From a secondary endosymbiont of Ctenarytaina eucalypti (GTDB lineage Bacteria; Pseudomonadota; Gammaproteobacteria; Enterobacterales; Enterobacteriaceae), in contig NC_018419.1 in assembly GCF_000287335.1 (NCBI RefSeq), forward strand, positions 1,178,001 through 1,242,000: a stretch of 64,000 nucleotides of DNA, read 5' to 3'. Position numbers and translations under genes: made by a program. The notes under the pieces are model-generated. The model was not told the origin of the DNA and ran no database searches. It saw nothing but the letters and a program-made list of their open reading frames with translations. Position 1 is the stretch's first letter, and each line of letters starts with the position of its first letter. Positions 46,201 to 56,060 of the stretch are shown piece after piece.

Positions 46201-46998
46201 TTAGCGGGTGTCAAGGTAGTGTTGCATCTCCACGTGAAATAGACGGCCGAAATTATCGGTAGTGGCGTCAGCTAATTGTGTTAGAGAAACCCCCTTTAAT
46301 GTCGCGATACACTCTGCGATATCGCGCAAATAAGCCGGCTGGTTTTCTTTTCCGCGATAAGGAAGAGGTGCTAAATAGGGGGAGTCAGTCTCTACTAATA
46401 GCCGATCAAGAGGGACATAGCGCGCTGTTTGGCGCAGCTCTTCTGCAGTACGGAAGGTGATAATGCCGGAGAAAGATATATAAAAACCCATATCTAGCAA
46501 GGCTTTGGAGGCGGTTCGATCTTCGGTAAAGCAGTGCAGCACACCGCCACAGTCCCTAGCTTTCTCCTCACGCAATATTACCAAGGTGTCCTCAAAAGCG
46601 CTGCGAGAATGCACGATAACGGGTTTATTCAGGGAGAGCCCCACGCGAATATGTTCCCTGAACATTGCCTGCTGCTGTACCTTATTATACTCCTGGTAAT
46701 GGTAGTCTAGGCCGGTTTCGCCAAGTGCCACCACGCCCGTCTTTTCGGCTAAGCTCTGAAGCTTATTAAAATCTTCAGGTGTATCGATATGTAGGGGATG
46801 AATACCGCAGGAAAATAACACATCATCACGACAACCAATCATTGAGGTCATGGCATGAAATCCAGGCAAAGTAGTACACACTGCTAGCATCAGCTTCACA
46901 TCTCGGGCCCGCGCTTTGGTAGCAACATCCGAGATATCTCGGTGTAGCACTTGGTAATCTAAGCTATCAAGATGGCAATGGGAATCAACTAAAAACAT
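46201..46998 (-). CDS. ycfH: TatD-family metal-dependent hydrolase YcfH
   Basis: 265 residues, exactly the E. coli YcfH length, and aligned from MFLVDSHCHLD to the end. Metal ligands of the TatD amidohydrolase fold are visible: His7 and His9 in DSHCHLD, Glu in GETGLDYHY, His in VIVHSRSA and VLHCFTED, Asp in VETDSPYLAP. Substrate is uncertain; TatD proteins are 3'-5' nucleases or D-aminoacyl-type hydrolases. It starts three bases after the holB stop, so it is the last gene of tmk-holB-ycfH. Confidence 0.95.
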   Translation of the reverse strand: MFLVDSHCHLDSLDYQVLHRDISDVATKARARDVKLMLAVCTTLPGFHAMTSMIGCRDDVLFSCGIHPLHIDTPEDFNKLQSLAEKTGVVALGETGLDYHYQEYNKVQQQAMFREHIRVGLSLNKPVIVHSRSAFEDTLVILREEKARDCGGVLHCFTEDRTASKALLDMGFYISFSGIITFRTAEELRQTARYVPLDRLLVETDSPYLAPLPYRGKENQPAYLRDIAECIATLKGVSLTQLADATTDNFGRLFHVEMQHYLDTR

Positions 46999-47001
46999 AG
47001 T

Positions 47002-48009
47002 TCAACTTATTCCTAATAGAGAGGTAGAGTAATTGTTCATGTTTTTCTCCCAACTCAACAAGTAATGGGTTAGTAATAGTTCGCGATTGACGCCGCGGAT
47101 CTCCTGGCACTGGCGAAAATACTGTAGCCACCCTTGCCATTGTACGTGAAGTACGCTAGATGAGCATCGCCCTCCTAGCGCTATTACTAGCGACGTCCTA
47201 TCAGTATTGATAAGAAATCTATCCGCGCCCTGCTGCCATCTGAGCGCGTCGGTCAGAAGGCTAAGCAGCCAATGAACCGGCGCATCGTCTTGATCCTGAT
47301 TTAGTGTTGGCAAGAGTACCAAAAAATCGTTACTAGCAAGAGCATCCTTTAAAGCTGAGCAAAGTGCAAGCCGTGCCTGCCAGCGTGATGGCTGTAGCAA
47401 GTTCGCCGCCGCTAGCGGCGCGTTTGAGGATAGGCGTAGTGCAGTGTGGGCTGAAATGGGGTCAGAATAACCTGCTTTCCGTAACCAGTTCAGCCCTAGA
47501 GTATCACTGGGAGTTGGCAAGGGCCAATAAAGACACCTGCTTCTTAAGGTCGGCAACAGGCGTGCTGGTGTTTGGCATCCTATGAGAAAGTAGGTACCCT
47601 TCGGTGGCTCTTCTAGTGTTTTCAAAAGTGCGGCTGCCGCCTGCTCAGTGAGTTGCTCGACATGAGGCAAACAGACTACTTTTACACCACCCTGCGGGGT
47701 TCTGCCATAAATTTCATGGATCATAGCGCGGATACTTTCCACCCCCAAACTCTCTCGGCCATGTTCTGGCTTTGGTTGATAAAAGTCAGGATGATTTCCA
47801 GCAATCATTAGCCGGCAGCTACGGCAGAATCTGCAGCTTTTGGTGCCTTCTCGATTCTGGCATATGAGCCAACGGCTAAGAGCATAGCATAGTGATGCTT
47901 CGCCATTACCGGGCCGGCTATGTAGTAGCAAGGCACAATCCGAATGCGCTTTTCGATAATGCGCCAGGATTTTTCGGTAGGGGTCATTGAGCCATGGGTA
48001 CCACTTCAT
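47002..48009 (-). CDS. holB: DNA polymerase III delta-prime subunit
   Basis: Clamp-loader subunit of the replicative polymerase. From ATG 48009 it has 335 residues (E. coli 334). The start MKWYPWL corresponds to E. coli MRWYPWL and overlaps the tmk stop as ATGA. The zinc-binding cysteines are in [12 protein letters not shown] (with an upstream Cys). The sensor region includes [18 protein letters not shown] and LRSRC (SRC motif). Its P-loop is degenerate, as in all delta-prime subunits. The C-terminal collar domain is complete. Confidence 0.95.
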   Translation of the reverse strand: MKWYPWLNDPYRKILAHYRKAHSDCALLLHSRPGNGEASLCYALSRWLICQNREGTKSCRFCRSCRLMIAGNHPDFYQPKPEHGRESLGVESIRAMIHEIYGRTPQGGVKVVCLPHVEQLTEQAAAALLKTLEEPPKGTYFLIGCQTPARLLPTLRSRCLYWPLPTPSDTLGLNWLRKAGYSDPISAHTALRLSSNAPLAAANLLQPSRWQARLALCSALKDALASNDFLVLLPTLNQDQDDAPVHWLLSLLTDALRWQQGADRFLINTDRTSLVIALGGRCSSSVLHVQWQGWLQYFRQCQEIRGVNRELLLTHYLLSWEKNMNNYSTSLLGIS

Positions 48010-48647
48010 GGCGTTTCTGTCTGTGCACGTAGCCATTCCATTAGTCGTGCGCGGACTACGGTCGTCACGACGTCAAGTGGTGGGCTGGCGTCAATGGTAA
48101 CAATACGCTCGTCTACTGCTGCGCGCGATTGATAACCCGATCGTGCACGCTCGAAAAATGCAAGCGGCTGAACTTCGATTCGATCCGGCTGAGCGCGGGA
48201 GCGCACTCTGGCCAGACCATCTTCTGGCAGAATGTCCAAGTATAGAGTCAGGTCAGGGTAAAAATTTCCTAACACTGCCTCACGAAGAGCTTGCAAGAAA
48301 CGGGCATTGATGCCTCGCCCCGCACCCTGATAAGCATGGGTGGAGAGATCGTGGCGGTCTCCCACTACCCAATTCCCCCGTGCTAGCGCCGGCTTAATCA
48401 CCTGCTCTACTAGCTGCACACGCGCGGCGTAAAGCATTAGTAATTCGGCAAGATTAGTTACGGACTCATTGCCTGCTCCGTCTTTGATAAGCGTTCGCAG
48501 GACCTCCGCCACCGGCGTACTGCCCGGTTCGCGGGTCAATACTACATCGCGAATACCCTGCTGACGTAGGACGTCTACCACTGCTCCAATCGCGCTAGAT
48601 TTACCGGCGCCTTCCAGCCCCTCGATCACGATGAATTTACTGTTCAT
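48006..48647 (-). CDS. tmk: dTMP kinase
   Basis: Phosphorylates dTMP to dTDP. 213 residues, as in E. coli. P-loop GLEGAGKSS near residue 10, DR in [19 protein letters not shown] (DRx motif), and an arginine-containing lid ([12 protein letters not shown]). First gene of the retained tmk-holB-ycfH run. The gene before it in E. coli (mltG) is decayed here, so tmk probably relies on a promoter inside or before the dead DNA. Confidence 0.96.
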   Translation of the reverse strand: MNSKFIVIEGLEGAGKSSAIGAVVDVLRQQGIRDVVLTREPGSTPVAEVLRTLIKDGAGNESVTNLAELLMLYAARVQLVEQVIKPALARGNWVVGDRHDLSTHAYQGAGRGINARFLQALREAVLGNFYPDLTLYLDILPEDGLARVRSRAQPDRIEVQPLAFFERARSGYQSRAAVDERIVTIDASPPLDVVTTVVRARLMEWLRAQTETP

Positions 48648-48651
48648 GCTT

Positions 48652-49690
48652 TGCCTGTGTGCTTATCCGTTAACAATGTTGTGTTTCCGCCCGAAGATAG
48701 CCCACCATTTTTCTGTTAAACAATATAAGGCCATCGTGGCTTGCAGCGCTGGAGAGACAGTGTTAGGCGCTTTTTCTGGATACCTAGAGGCTCAAAGTGA
48801 GGTCCAGCAGGGGACTCATAATGCGTATGAGCGTCATCGGGATGTATTGTACCGCATTAGCATCATTATGTCCTTCCGCGTAATACTTCCTTGATGACTT
48901 TTCAAGGTATTCGATAACTATCGAGTCACATTTCAGTTTAATACCGACAGTGAGTTAGTTAATAAAATTTGATGTAAAATGAGCTCGTTCTGCTTTTATC
49001 CTGATTTTATCAATGATAGGCCCATAGCTAACATTGCTTTTAGTTTTTTTAGAGCACTGTATCATACAGTCGCTGTCAGATTATAGAGATAGTGCGGGGT
49101 ATGTATGTGCACTGGGTGAGGGCCTACTTTCAAGGGTGTTGTCTATATCCAGATGTCGGTATTGAGCATATAAAATGGTTTATCGAGCATGCTATCGCTG
49201 AGGACACCTTTGACGTCTTGCGGAAGGTATGGGGCGTGGCGTCCTGCAGAGCCCGTGTTATATGTGAAACTCGTCCGAGCATGGACCGTGATAATTGCAC
49301 TCTCGATCTGTTTATAAAACCAGCTTGTGATATACGCATCGCTTTTCCGCTGACGCTCTGTAGCATCAAGCCGCGCATCCTTATTTCTCTCCTTATTAAT
49401 TAACTTGTCCTAATTTTTAGAAGCATTAAAAACGAGATCTAACGCTCTATGAGACATGGTAGCGAATTGAGATATCGCATACCATATTGCTGACGCAGCT
49501 AGTATTGCAGACCCGCGCGATCGTGTCTGTTCGAAAAAGTAAGCAGCATTTTCTTCTTGGTGACCAATGCCTCGGTTTTAGAGCATGTGAATCACAAAAA
49601 AGATACCGACCAGCAGCGCGATCAGTAGCAGAGACGAAAGTATAAAATCTTTTTCTTTGCTATTGATAAAAATATGCCTGTTACAATCCA
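48652..49690 (-). pseudogene. mltG: Decayed mltG (endolytic murein transglycosylase)
   Basis: MltG cuts nascent glycan strands and sets chain length. The remains lie directly upstream of tmk, as in E. coli, over about the full gene length. From the 5' end: a hydrophobic anchor LSSLLLIALLVGIFFVIHML (49590-49680), RGLMLQSVSGKA (E. coli REMLKLLESGKEA), LDKP...NTDIWI (LENP...WPDTWM), DSIVIEY (DPTVIYG), GSITRKD then YNT (GKISRKD, YNT), PAGPHFEPLG (PPGAIATPG), ALQATMALYCL (AAHPAKTPYLYFV) and a TTLLT tail. There are stops and frameshifts between blocks. Confidence 0.8.
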
Positions 49691-49699
49691 ACAGATCTG

Positions 49700-50450
49700 G
49701 AGATCCGAAAGCCAAAAATAAAAGAATGATTGCGCGCCTGTGTTATGCTATTAATCTTCTGTAATGTAGCTCATTACACTCTTGCTATCCAGCACACAAC
49801 AATGTACGTCCTGACTTTCGCGGGCCAGATCGGTTCCAACTTGCATCTGCTCATACTAAATATTAGATATTAAGGGACGATTACTCTACCTCGCATGAGG
49901 GAAAATTGTACAACTCGTTTTAGCGAAGGCGAGCGATTTTGGTCTAGTGGGAATGATATGTTTCTGTACGAGCTCACAAAATGATTGACTAAAGAGCATT
50001 GCAATCGCATACCTCGAACCTCCTAATACGCTAAAGAGTAACCAGCACTTCCTCACCGAGCATCATCCATTCGTAATGCCAGGGCGGCAATAAGCCTAGG
50101 GTCTTCGTTAAGTACCTGAAGGAGGTGCAGAAAAGATTGTCGAAATATGCTCTATAAGTAGTGAGCTGATTATTAAATGCAAAAGAATAATGCTTTTCTA
50201 GCATGAAGGCTTAGAAGAGCATATTTTCTTATTTTTTGTACTTTTCTCATGTTGTTTCACTTCATGCCGTGACATTGAAACAAGTAATGGTGTCAATAAA
50301 TGAACAGAAAAATAATTTTCTGAAAAACTTTTAGTAAGTAATTGCTATGTCTTTCAGGGCACTATTCTTCTAAGTCCAGTGCGTCTTTTGTGTCACGCTC
50401 GCGAAAGACTAAACCATGGTATGATGAGAACCCATGAGGCAAGATAATAG
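49700..50450 (-). pseudogene. pabC: Region of expected pabC, mostly unreadable
   Basis: E. coli has pabC (aminodeoxychorismate lyase, folate pathway) between mltG and fabF. Here only a short minus-strand piece, CVLDSKSVM at about 49775-49805, resembles PabC (ALVLDSEGWVTE). The stretch GLLPPWHYEWMMLGEEVLVTL at about 50025-50090 is open and looks protein-like but I cannot place it in PabC. The space left is close to a full pabC length. Confidence 0.3.
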
Positions 50451-50457
50451 ATTGACA

Positions 50458-51545
50458 TTGTTTAAATATCAGTCAGATGGCGGTTCTACTAACGGTTAAA
50501 AGAAATTGCGCAACACGTCATCTCTTTTTTTACCCGCCGCGTTTTTAGAGATATGATCGAGATCGTAACCTTCGTCGGGGTGAGCTAGATTTTTTCTCGG
50601 AGACATAACCCGATCATATTACTACGCTTAAGGATCGTTTCTATGGCATCGTATAGTATACTATCGGCCCCAACTCGATGACTGCCCAGCGCTTGAGTAG
50701 AGCGCGCTATCAATTTTTTAGCAGACTCTGCAAATATAGCCTTTACCGCCGGGCGTGGCCTTATTGCTGCATAAGACTCCCCACGCGAGGGAGACCTTGT
50801 GAATTGATGTAGGCTAGTTGTTCTGAAGGCCTGCCTGGATCGCGCTGCATAAGTCATTGACTATCGAGCGCGCCTCGATTCTGGTATGCGTCGTCTAGGT
50901 CATGCGGCAATGATTTTTACTTATGTTCTGTATATCACGACTTCGGCTTATGTTTCTGCACCGTGCTATTTTACACGTTTATGCACATTTAATGTGGATC
51001 ATGCCTGAGTCATCGAAAAAACGGAACTCTCACGGTCGCGATCCCAAGGGTAAGCTGTGTGCGGCTGGGGGTGATCTTTGCAGAGTGACAGCGCTTGCGT
51101 CTTTTCAAAAAATGCCGACATTGAGTAATATTCTGTTTTTTACGGGCCTATTGGCATATTGATGCTAGTGTCGGGTACGAAGAGCGGAATCATTTTTCGT
51201 GATCCGTCATTTCTCAGTGTTCTCTCGTTATCTTCCATCAATTACATCCTAGCGATACCCAACCTAAGTGGCTTACCGAGAAGATCTACAGTTGCTTCGG
51301 TAACGACTAGGCTAGCGGCAATGCCATACTGCATGCAAGCATGTATCTTGCTGCTGCCTTATACAATAACTTATCTTTAGGATGAAAATGTTTCACTAAG
51401 CTAGAAAAACGGGTGCCATAGGCAGTAGTGCCAAAATAATTGATCGGACTAATTCTAATCCGTCCGAAAAGGAGGTGCTTTAACTAGATTCTATGGTCTT
51501 TCTGAGAGGAGATAGCAAGATAAAGCGCGGTTCAAAAGAGGAGGG
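50458..51545 (-). pseudogene. fabF: Decayed fabF (beta-ketoacyl-ACP synthase II)
   Basis: Follows acpP on the same strand, as in E. coli. Readable blocks in order: LLSPLRKTIESS (E. coli MLSPVGNTVEST), INYFGTTAYGTRFSSLVKHF ([20 protein letters not shown]), QYGIAAS (QYGIVAG), GSRKMIPLFVPDTSINM (GPRKISPFFVPSTIVNM), PWDRDRESSVFS (PWDKERDGFVLG), SPSRGESYAAI (SPPENGAGAAL), AVKAIFAESAKK (AVKTIFGEAASR), STQALGSHRVGA (STKSMTGHLLGA) and LAHPDEGYDLD (LDNPDEGCDLD). Stops and shifts separate them, and the catalytic cysteine region is unreadable. FabB elsewhere must carry elongation. Confidence 0.88.
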
Positions 51546-51571
51546 ATGGATTCGTATAAGGCTCAAACGTA

Positions 51572-51589
51572 GGCGGTCAAATGACCACC
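51572..51589 (-). terminator. Hairpin just after acpP
   Basis: Arms GGTGGTCA and TGACCGCC (minus strand) form an 8-bp stem with one G-U pair and a 2-base loop, nine bases after the acpP stop. No T-run follows, so it may stabilise the mRNA 3' end rather than terminate. Confidence 0.4.
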
Positions 51590-51598
51590 TAGAAATAT

Positions 51599-51841
51599 TT
51601 ACTTGCTTTGCTGATGTGCCTGAATAAAATCAATTGCTGCTTGAACAGTAGTGATTTTTTCAGCTTCTTCATCCGGAATTTCGGTATCGAACTCTTCTTC
51701 GAGGGCCATGACCAGCTCAACGGTGTCAAGAGAGTCAGCACCGAGGTCGTCAACGAAAGAAGCATGATTTACAACTTCTTCTTTCTTAACGCCTAGTTGC
51801 TCAGCGATGATTGCCTTAACGCTTTCTTCGATAGTGTTCAT
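51599..51841 (-). CDS. acpP: Acyl carrier protein
   Basis: Small acidic carrier of growing fatty acyl chains. 80 residues (E. coli 78). The phosphopantetheine site is [18 protein letters not shown] with the modified serine near 37. Helix II/III sequence is identical to E. coli over long stretches; the ends are less conserved ([18 protein letters not shown]). AGGA lies ten bases before the start. It is 150 bases after fabG. It is followed by dead fabF. Confidence 0.98.
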   Translation of the reverse strand: MNTIEESVKAIIAEQLGVKKEEVVNHASFVDDLGADSLDTVELVMALEEEFDTEIPDEEAEKITTVQAAIDFIQAHQQSK

Positions 51842-51994
51842 GCTGTTAAATTTCCTATCAAAAATCGCTTACGCGATGGTTTTCGTAGTGTATAAAATCT
51901 TAAAAAGATGCACCTCAATCCCGGCTTGTCGAACAAAGATTTTATACTATTTTTTGCTTTTTACTACAAATAACGCAAATGATTTTAATGCTTT

Positions 51995-52729
51995 TTACGG
52001 CATATACATGCCGCCATTGACATGGATTGTTTCGCCAGTAATGTATGCCGCCTCTTCAGAGGCTAAAAATGCTACCGCGCTGGCTATTTCCTTTGGATAA
52101 CCAAGACGGTTGACCGGAATATGCGATAAAATCTTCGCACGGTGCTCATTTGTTATGGATTGGGTCATATCCGTTGCGATAAAGCCTGGAGCTACTACGT
52201 TGACCGTAATGCCGCGTGAGGCCACTTCACGTGCTAGAGATTTACTAAAACCAATTAAACCTGCTTTTGCAGCGGCATAATTAGTTTGCCCAGCATTCCC
52301 CATTGAACCAATAACAGAACCGATTGTAATAATTTTCCCGTATCGATGTTTCATCATGGCCGGCATCACCGCTTTCGACATGCGGAATACAGAGGTTAAA
52401 TTAATATTTATCATAGACTGCCATTCATCTTCTTTCAAGCGTATCAGTAGATTATCGCGAGTAATGCCCGCATTATTCACTAATATATCGGCGTAGCCAA
52501 ATTGGCTTCGCATCTTCTCTAAAAACGCTTCTATGGAACATTTACTGGAAACATCTAATTCCATACCTGTACCACTTTCCCCAAGATAAGCGCTGATATC
52601 TTCTGCGCCTGTTTTGCTAGTAGCGGTACCAATCACAGTTGCGCAACGTGCCGAAAGCATTTCCGCTATTGCGCGGCCAATACCTTTTCTAGCGCCAGTC
52701 ACCAGCGCAATTTTACCTTCAAAGCTCAT
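51995..52729 (-). CDS. fabG: 3-oxoacyl-ACP reductase
   Basis: NADPH-dependent ketoreduction in each elongation cycle. 244 residues, as E. coli. The short-chain dehydrogenase Rossmann motif is TGARKGIGRAI (E. coli TGASRGIGRAI). The catalytic Ser, Tyr and Lys are in GSVIGSMGNAGQTNYAAAKAG (near 138, 151, 155), and NNAGITRD is kept. It ends GGMYMP. It follows fabD after 14 bases. Confidence 0.97.
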   Translation of the reverse strand: MSFEGKIALVTGARKGIGRAIAEMLSARCATVIGTATSKTGAEDISAYLGESGTGMELDVSSKCSIEAFLEKMRSQFGYADILVNNAGITRDNLLIRLKEDEWQSMININLTSVFRMSKAVMPAMMKHRYGKIITIGSVIGSMGNAGQTNYAAAKAGLIGFSKSLAREVASRGITVNVVAPGFIATDMTQSITNEHRAKILSHIPVNRLGYPKEIASAVAFLASEEAAYITGETIHVNGGMYMP

Positions 52730-52743
52730 CTGTCACCCCAATG

Positions 52744-53673
52744 TTAGTATTTAATCGTTGCCGCAAGCGAAGTGAGATCGTTCACGGCTATGCCGGACAT
52801 GGTGGCAAGAATACGTTTTGTTAGTCCGGTCAGGACCTTACCAGGGCCAATTTCTAATAATGTCTCAACGCCTTGGGTCGCAAGGTATTCGACGGTTTGA
52901 GTCCATCGTACTGGGCTATAAAGTTGGCGTACCAAGGCTTGACGGATAGCGGATGGATCCTGCTCCACGCGGGCATCAACATTATTAATTACTGGTATCC
53001 GCGGTGTGATAAAGGTGACCTGGGATAACGCCTGAGCGAGTTTTTCCGCTGCGGGTCTCATAAGGATACAGTGGGCTGGCACGCTAATGGGTAAGGGCAA
53101 CACGCGCTTAGCCCCTGTTTCTTTACAGAACAAGCCGGCCCGCTCTACTGCTTCCTTGTGCCCGGAAATCACCACTTGACCAGGTGCATTGAAATCCAAC
53201 AGCGATACTACCTGCCCCTGAGCCGCCTGTTGACAGGCGGTAGTGATGGCCGCATGATCCAGTCCAATAATAGCTGTCATTGCACCTCTGCCTTCTGGAG
53301 CCGCTTCCTGCATCAGTGTACCGCGTAGCGCTACCAGCTCGATGGCGTCGGTGAAGACTAGACTGCTGGCGCAGACTAGCGCAGAATACTCTCCAAGACT
53401 GTGACCTGCTAGAAATGCCGGTGTCCGTCCGCCTCGCTGCTGCCAGACGCGCCATATTGCAACAGATGAGGCCAATAGCGCCGGCTGGGTCTGCCAGGTT
53501 TTATTTAGCTCTTCTGCCGGGCCTTCCTGTACCCGCTGCCATAAATCATAGCCTAGTACGGCGGAAGCTTCGGAAAAAGTCGCTTTGACTATCGTGTACT
53601 CTGACGATAACTCCGCCAGCATTCCTACCGTTTGGGAGCCTTGTCCTGGAAATACCATCGCAAAAATAGTCAT
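52744..53673 (-). CDS. fabD: Malonyl-CoA:ACP transacylase
   Basis: Loads malonyl groups on ACP. 309 residues, the E. coli length. The nucleophile serine is in AGHSLGEYSALVCA (near 92) and the catalytic histidine in VPAHCILM (near 201). GQGSQ oxyanion-hole motif at residues 9-13. The C-terminus is less similar (VNDLTSLAATIKY). It follows fabH after 18 bases, so fabH-fabD-fabG-acpP form one operon. Confidence 0.97.
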   Translation of the reverse strand: MTIFAMVFPGQGSQTVGMLAELSSEYTIVKATFSEASAVLGYDLWQRVQEGPAEELNKTWQTQPALLASSVAIWRVWQQRGGRTPAFLAGHSLGEYSALVCASSLVFTDAIELVALRGTLMQEAAPEGRGAMTAIIGLDHAAITTACQQAAQGQVVSLLDFNAPGQVVISGHKEAVERAGLFCKETGAKRVLPLPISVPAHCILMRPAAEKLAQALSQVTFITPRIPVINNVDARVEQDPSAIRQALVRQLYSPVRWTQTVEYLATQGVETLLEIGPGKVLTGLTKRILATMSGIAVNDLTSLAATIKY

Positions 53674-53691
53674 GATTATGCGTCCTCTAAA

Positions 53692-54645
53692 TTAAAAGCG
53701 TAACAGCACCGAACCCCAGGTAAAACCTCCACCAAAAGCTTCCAGCAGCACTAGCTGTCCTGGCTGAATACGACCATCGCGCACTGCTACATCGAGTGCC
53801 ATCGGCACCGAAGCGGCGGAGGTATTACCGTGCCGATCAAGTGTGACTACTACTTTTTCCATGCTCATTCCCAGGCGTTTAGCGGTAGCAGTAATAATCC
53901 GGATGTTGGCCTGATGTGGTACCAGCCAGTCCATCTCGCTGCGATCGATTGCATTGGCGCTGAGCGTTTCGTCGACGATATGCGTTAATTCAGTGACAGC
54001 CACCTTAAACACTTCATTGCCTGACATTGTCAAGTAAGCAGACGCCGCGGGATCTAGACGGTTATGATATGGAAGCTTTAGCAGATCGCCATAGCGGCCG
54101 TCAGCGTGAAGATGCGTGGAGATGATACCGAGTGTCGCTGAACATCCGAGCACTACTGCACCCGCGCCGTCACCGAATAAAATCAACGTACCACGATCAT
54201 CCGGATCTAAGGTATGGCTTAACGTATCGGAACCTACCACTAGCGCATATTTGACAGCACTGTTTTTGATATAGGCATCTGCCACGCTGAGGGCATAGGC
54301 AAAACCGGCGCAGGCCGCGGCTATATCGAAAGCGATGCAGTCATTAATCCCCAGCTCTCGCTGAATTTGGCAGGCTGAACTAGGAAAAGCATGGCTAGAG
54401 GAGGTTGTAGCGACAATGAGCATGCCAACTGTATTCGCCTTGATTCCAGCCATATTCAGAGCTTGTTCAGTAGCATAACGCCCCATGCTGGAGACGGTTT
54501 CATCAGCCCGAGCGATGCGGCGTTCGCGGATGCCGGTTCGGGAGACAATCCACTGATCCGAAGTGTCAACCATTTTTTCTAGGTCAGCGTTGGACCGTAT
54601 ATGCGCGGGAAGATAGCTCCCAGTGCCGAGAATCTTAGTAAACAT
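53692..54645 (-). CDS. fabH: 3-oxoacyl-ACP synthase III
   Basis: Starts fatty-acid synthesis by condensing acetyl-CoA with malonyl-ACP. 317 residues, as E. coli. Triad: Cys in [10 protein letters not shown] (near 112), His in VPHQANIRI (near 244), Asn in GNTSAASVP (near 274). The preceding plsX of the E. coli operon is a pseudogene, so FabH is the first live gene of the run after rpmF. Confidence 0.97.
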   Translation of the reverse strand: MFTKILGTGSYLPAHIRSNADLEKMVDTSDQWIVSRTGIRERRIARADETVSSMGRYATEQALNMAGIKANTVGMLIVATTSSSHAFPSSACQIQRELGINDCIAFDIAAACAGFAYALSVADAYIKNSAVKYALVVGSDTLSHTLDPDDRGTLILFGDGAGAVVLGCSATLGIISTHLHADGRYGDLLKLPYHNRLDPAASAYLTMSGNEVFKVAVTELTHIVDETLSANAIDRSEMDWLVPHQANIRIITATAKRLGMSMEKVVVTLDRHGNTSAASVPMALDVAVRDGRIQPGQLVLLEAFGGGFTWGSVLLRF

Positions 54646-54664
54646 GTACGCTTAATCACTCTTG

Positions 54665-55669
54665 GGTAGTACCGCATCCAGGCGTACGGCAGTCCTCCCT
54701 AGGACTGCCACACAACCGCTTGCAATTACCTTATTAAATAGCGGCGGTAAACGCACGCTGATTGTCTGCGCCGTGGATTTTCATTACGGTGCTTTGCAAA
54801 CCTCTCAGGAACGCACCATTATATTATTTTCTATTCAGTTACCTGAATTGATAAATCAGGCGATGTTTCATCCAGTGATTACTTCATCTCCTCACGTAAT
54901 CCTGCCTAGCACCCTGTTCCCTAAACTCTGACAGCAATGGCAAACACTTACTATCACTCTCATACTATTGTTCTGAATCTGATGTTGTTTTCTAAAACTG
55001 TAAAGACTACTTACATCAGATTTGTTCATCTATGATGCATTGTCTTTAAAATAGTCACTATAATATGCTTAAGAAAGGATTGCTTAACAGCATCTCCGCT
55101 TACTGAATACGGGTTTCCCCTGTTTTTCATCTTCCCATGAGGTTTGAAAGTGCTTCACGTAACCATATATCTTTACAGCCTGCGTTGCTATGATCGCTTT
55201 CATGATGCTGAAGAGTTTGCAGCAGCACACTATTGCAGTTGATGTTAGCGCTTAAAGTTAGCACGACTTTTTTTCTCTAATGTTATGGTCTTAAACTAAC
55301 GCACGGTATCGTGTGCATGTTTCCAGCGCTGAGGCAGACAATTAGGCGTGGGCGCTTTGGGGCCTCCTTCTTGACGCAGAGCTAGCGGAAGCATGTTGCG
55401 CGTCTTGAGTGTCGTATGACCTGACACGTTTTGGTGCCACTGATAATATGCGATGCAGTGGAAATAATTATTAAGCGCTTAAGAAAAATAGAATTAGTTA
55501 TCTTTAATAAAAGATGAAGTGTGGCTGAATTACTGATGAGTAGCAGTTCTAGTTGCAGGCGTGTGACTGGTGCCTGAAATAGTTTTGGCAAAGTCATGGC
55601 ATGAGCGGTGCGACTGTTCATTATGCATTTAAAATCCGGGCGCTAAGCCTGAATGTGTCGCTTTAGACA
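54665..55669 (-). pseudogene. plsX: Decayed plsX (phosphate acyltransferase)
   Basis: Lies between rpmF and fabH on the same strand, as in E. coli, over about the full length. The 5' part reads LQLELLLISNSATLHLLL (E. coli SQLTLLLVGNSDAITPLL), then LKRLIIISTASHIISG (SRLQIIPAQSVIASD) and RHSRRATCFR (RASRGSSMR). The 3' part reads YNGAFLRGLQSTVMKIHGA, then DNQRAFTAAI (YNGACLLGLRGTVIKSHGA, NQRAFAVAI) before stops. The middle is unreadable. E. coli tolerates loss of plsX because PlsB uses acyl-ACP directly; the same is implied here. Confidence 0.88.
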
Positions 55670-55674
55670 TATAT

Positions 55675-55845
55675 TTATTTAGCGATAACTTTACATCCGC
55701 AGTAGAAGCCGTCAGCGGTGATGTGGTGACGTAGATGAGTTTCACCGGAAGCTTTATCTACTGACACATGGGCAGCAATCAGCGCGTCGTGAGAACGCCT
55801 CATACCACGTTTTGAGCGTGTAGGTTTATTTTGTTGTACGGCCAT
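55675..55845 (-). CDS. rpmF: Ribosomal protein bL32
   Basis: 56 residues (E. coli 57), missed by length filters. It begins [22 protein letters not shown], identical to E. coli, then [24 protein letters not shown] and ends CKVIAK. AAGGAG lies upstream of ATG 55845. One residue is deleted in the AL(T)AV(T)SLSVD loop. Near the end FYCGCK replaces E. coli YYRGRK, bringing in two cysteines. It is first in the rpmF-(plsX)-fabH order, and its stop lies just before the plsX remnant. Confidence 0.95.
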   Translation of the reverse strand: MAVQQNKPTRSKRGMRRSHDALIAAHVSVDKASGETHLRHHITADGFYCGCKVIAK

Positions 55846-55849
55846 GAAA

Positions 55850-56060
55850 TTACTCCTTAAGTGGATGTAGTTTAAACAAACTCAGATAGACAAGAGAGTA
55901 CGTTTTTCTATTCTTTCGGGTAGAATGCCGAGTGCTTGTGTCGTTTTAAATATTATACAGTGTTCAGGACTACGCACCTGCGCGTGATCGGAAGAAAAAG
56001 AATCATGTATCTTCTATTAGTTCCGGAAAATCTACCTCCTTAAGCTCATTTCATTTAGAT
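55850..56060 (-). pseudogene. yceD: Decayed yceD (DUF177, bL32-associated), C-terminal part
   Basis: yceD precedes rpmF in E. coli. The minus strand here reads EVDFPELIED (E. coli EIDLLAMVED), then in another frame MILFLPI (IILALPV), then SPEHC (DSEHC) and ALGILPERIEKR (VFGELPEEAQKP). The 5' two-thirds, expected up to about 56390, was not readable. There are stop codons and at least two frame changes. Confidence 0.7.
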
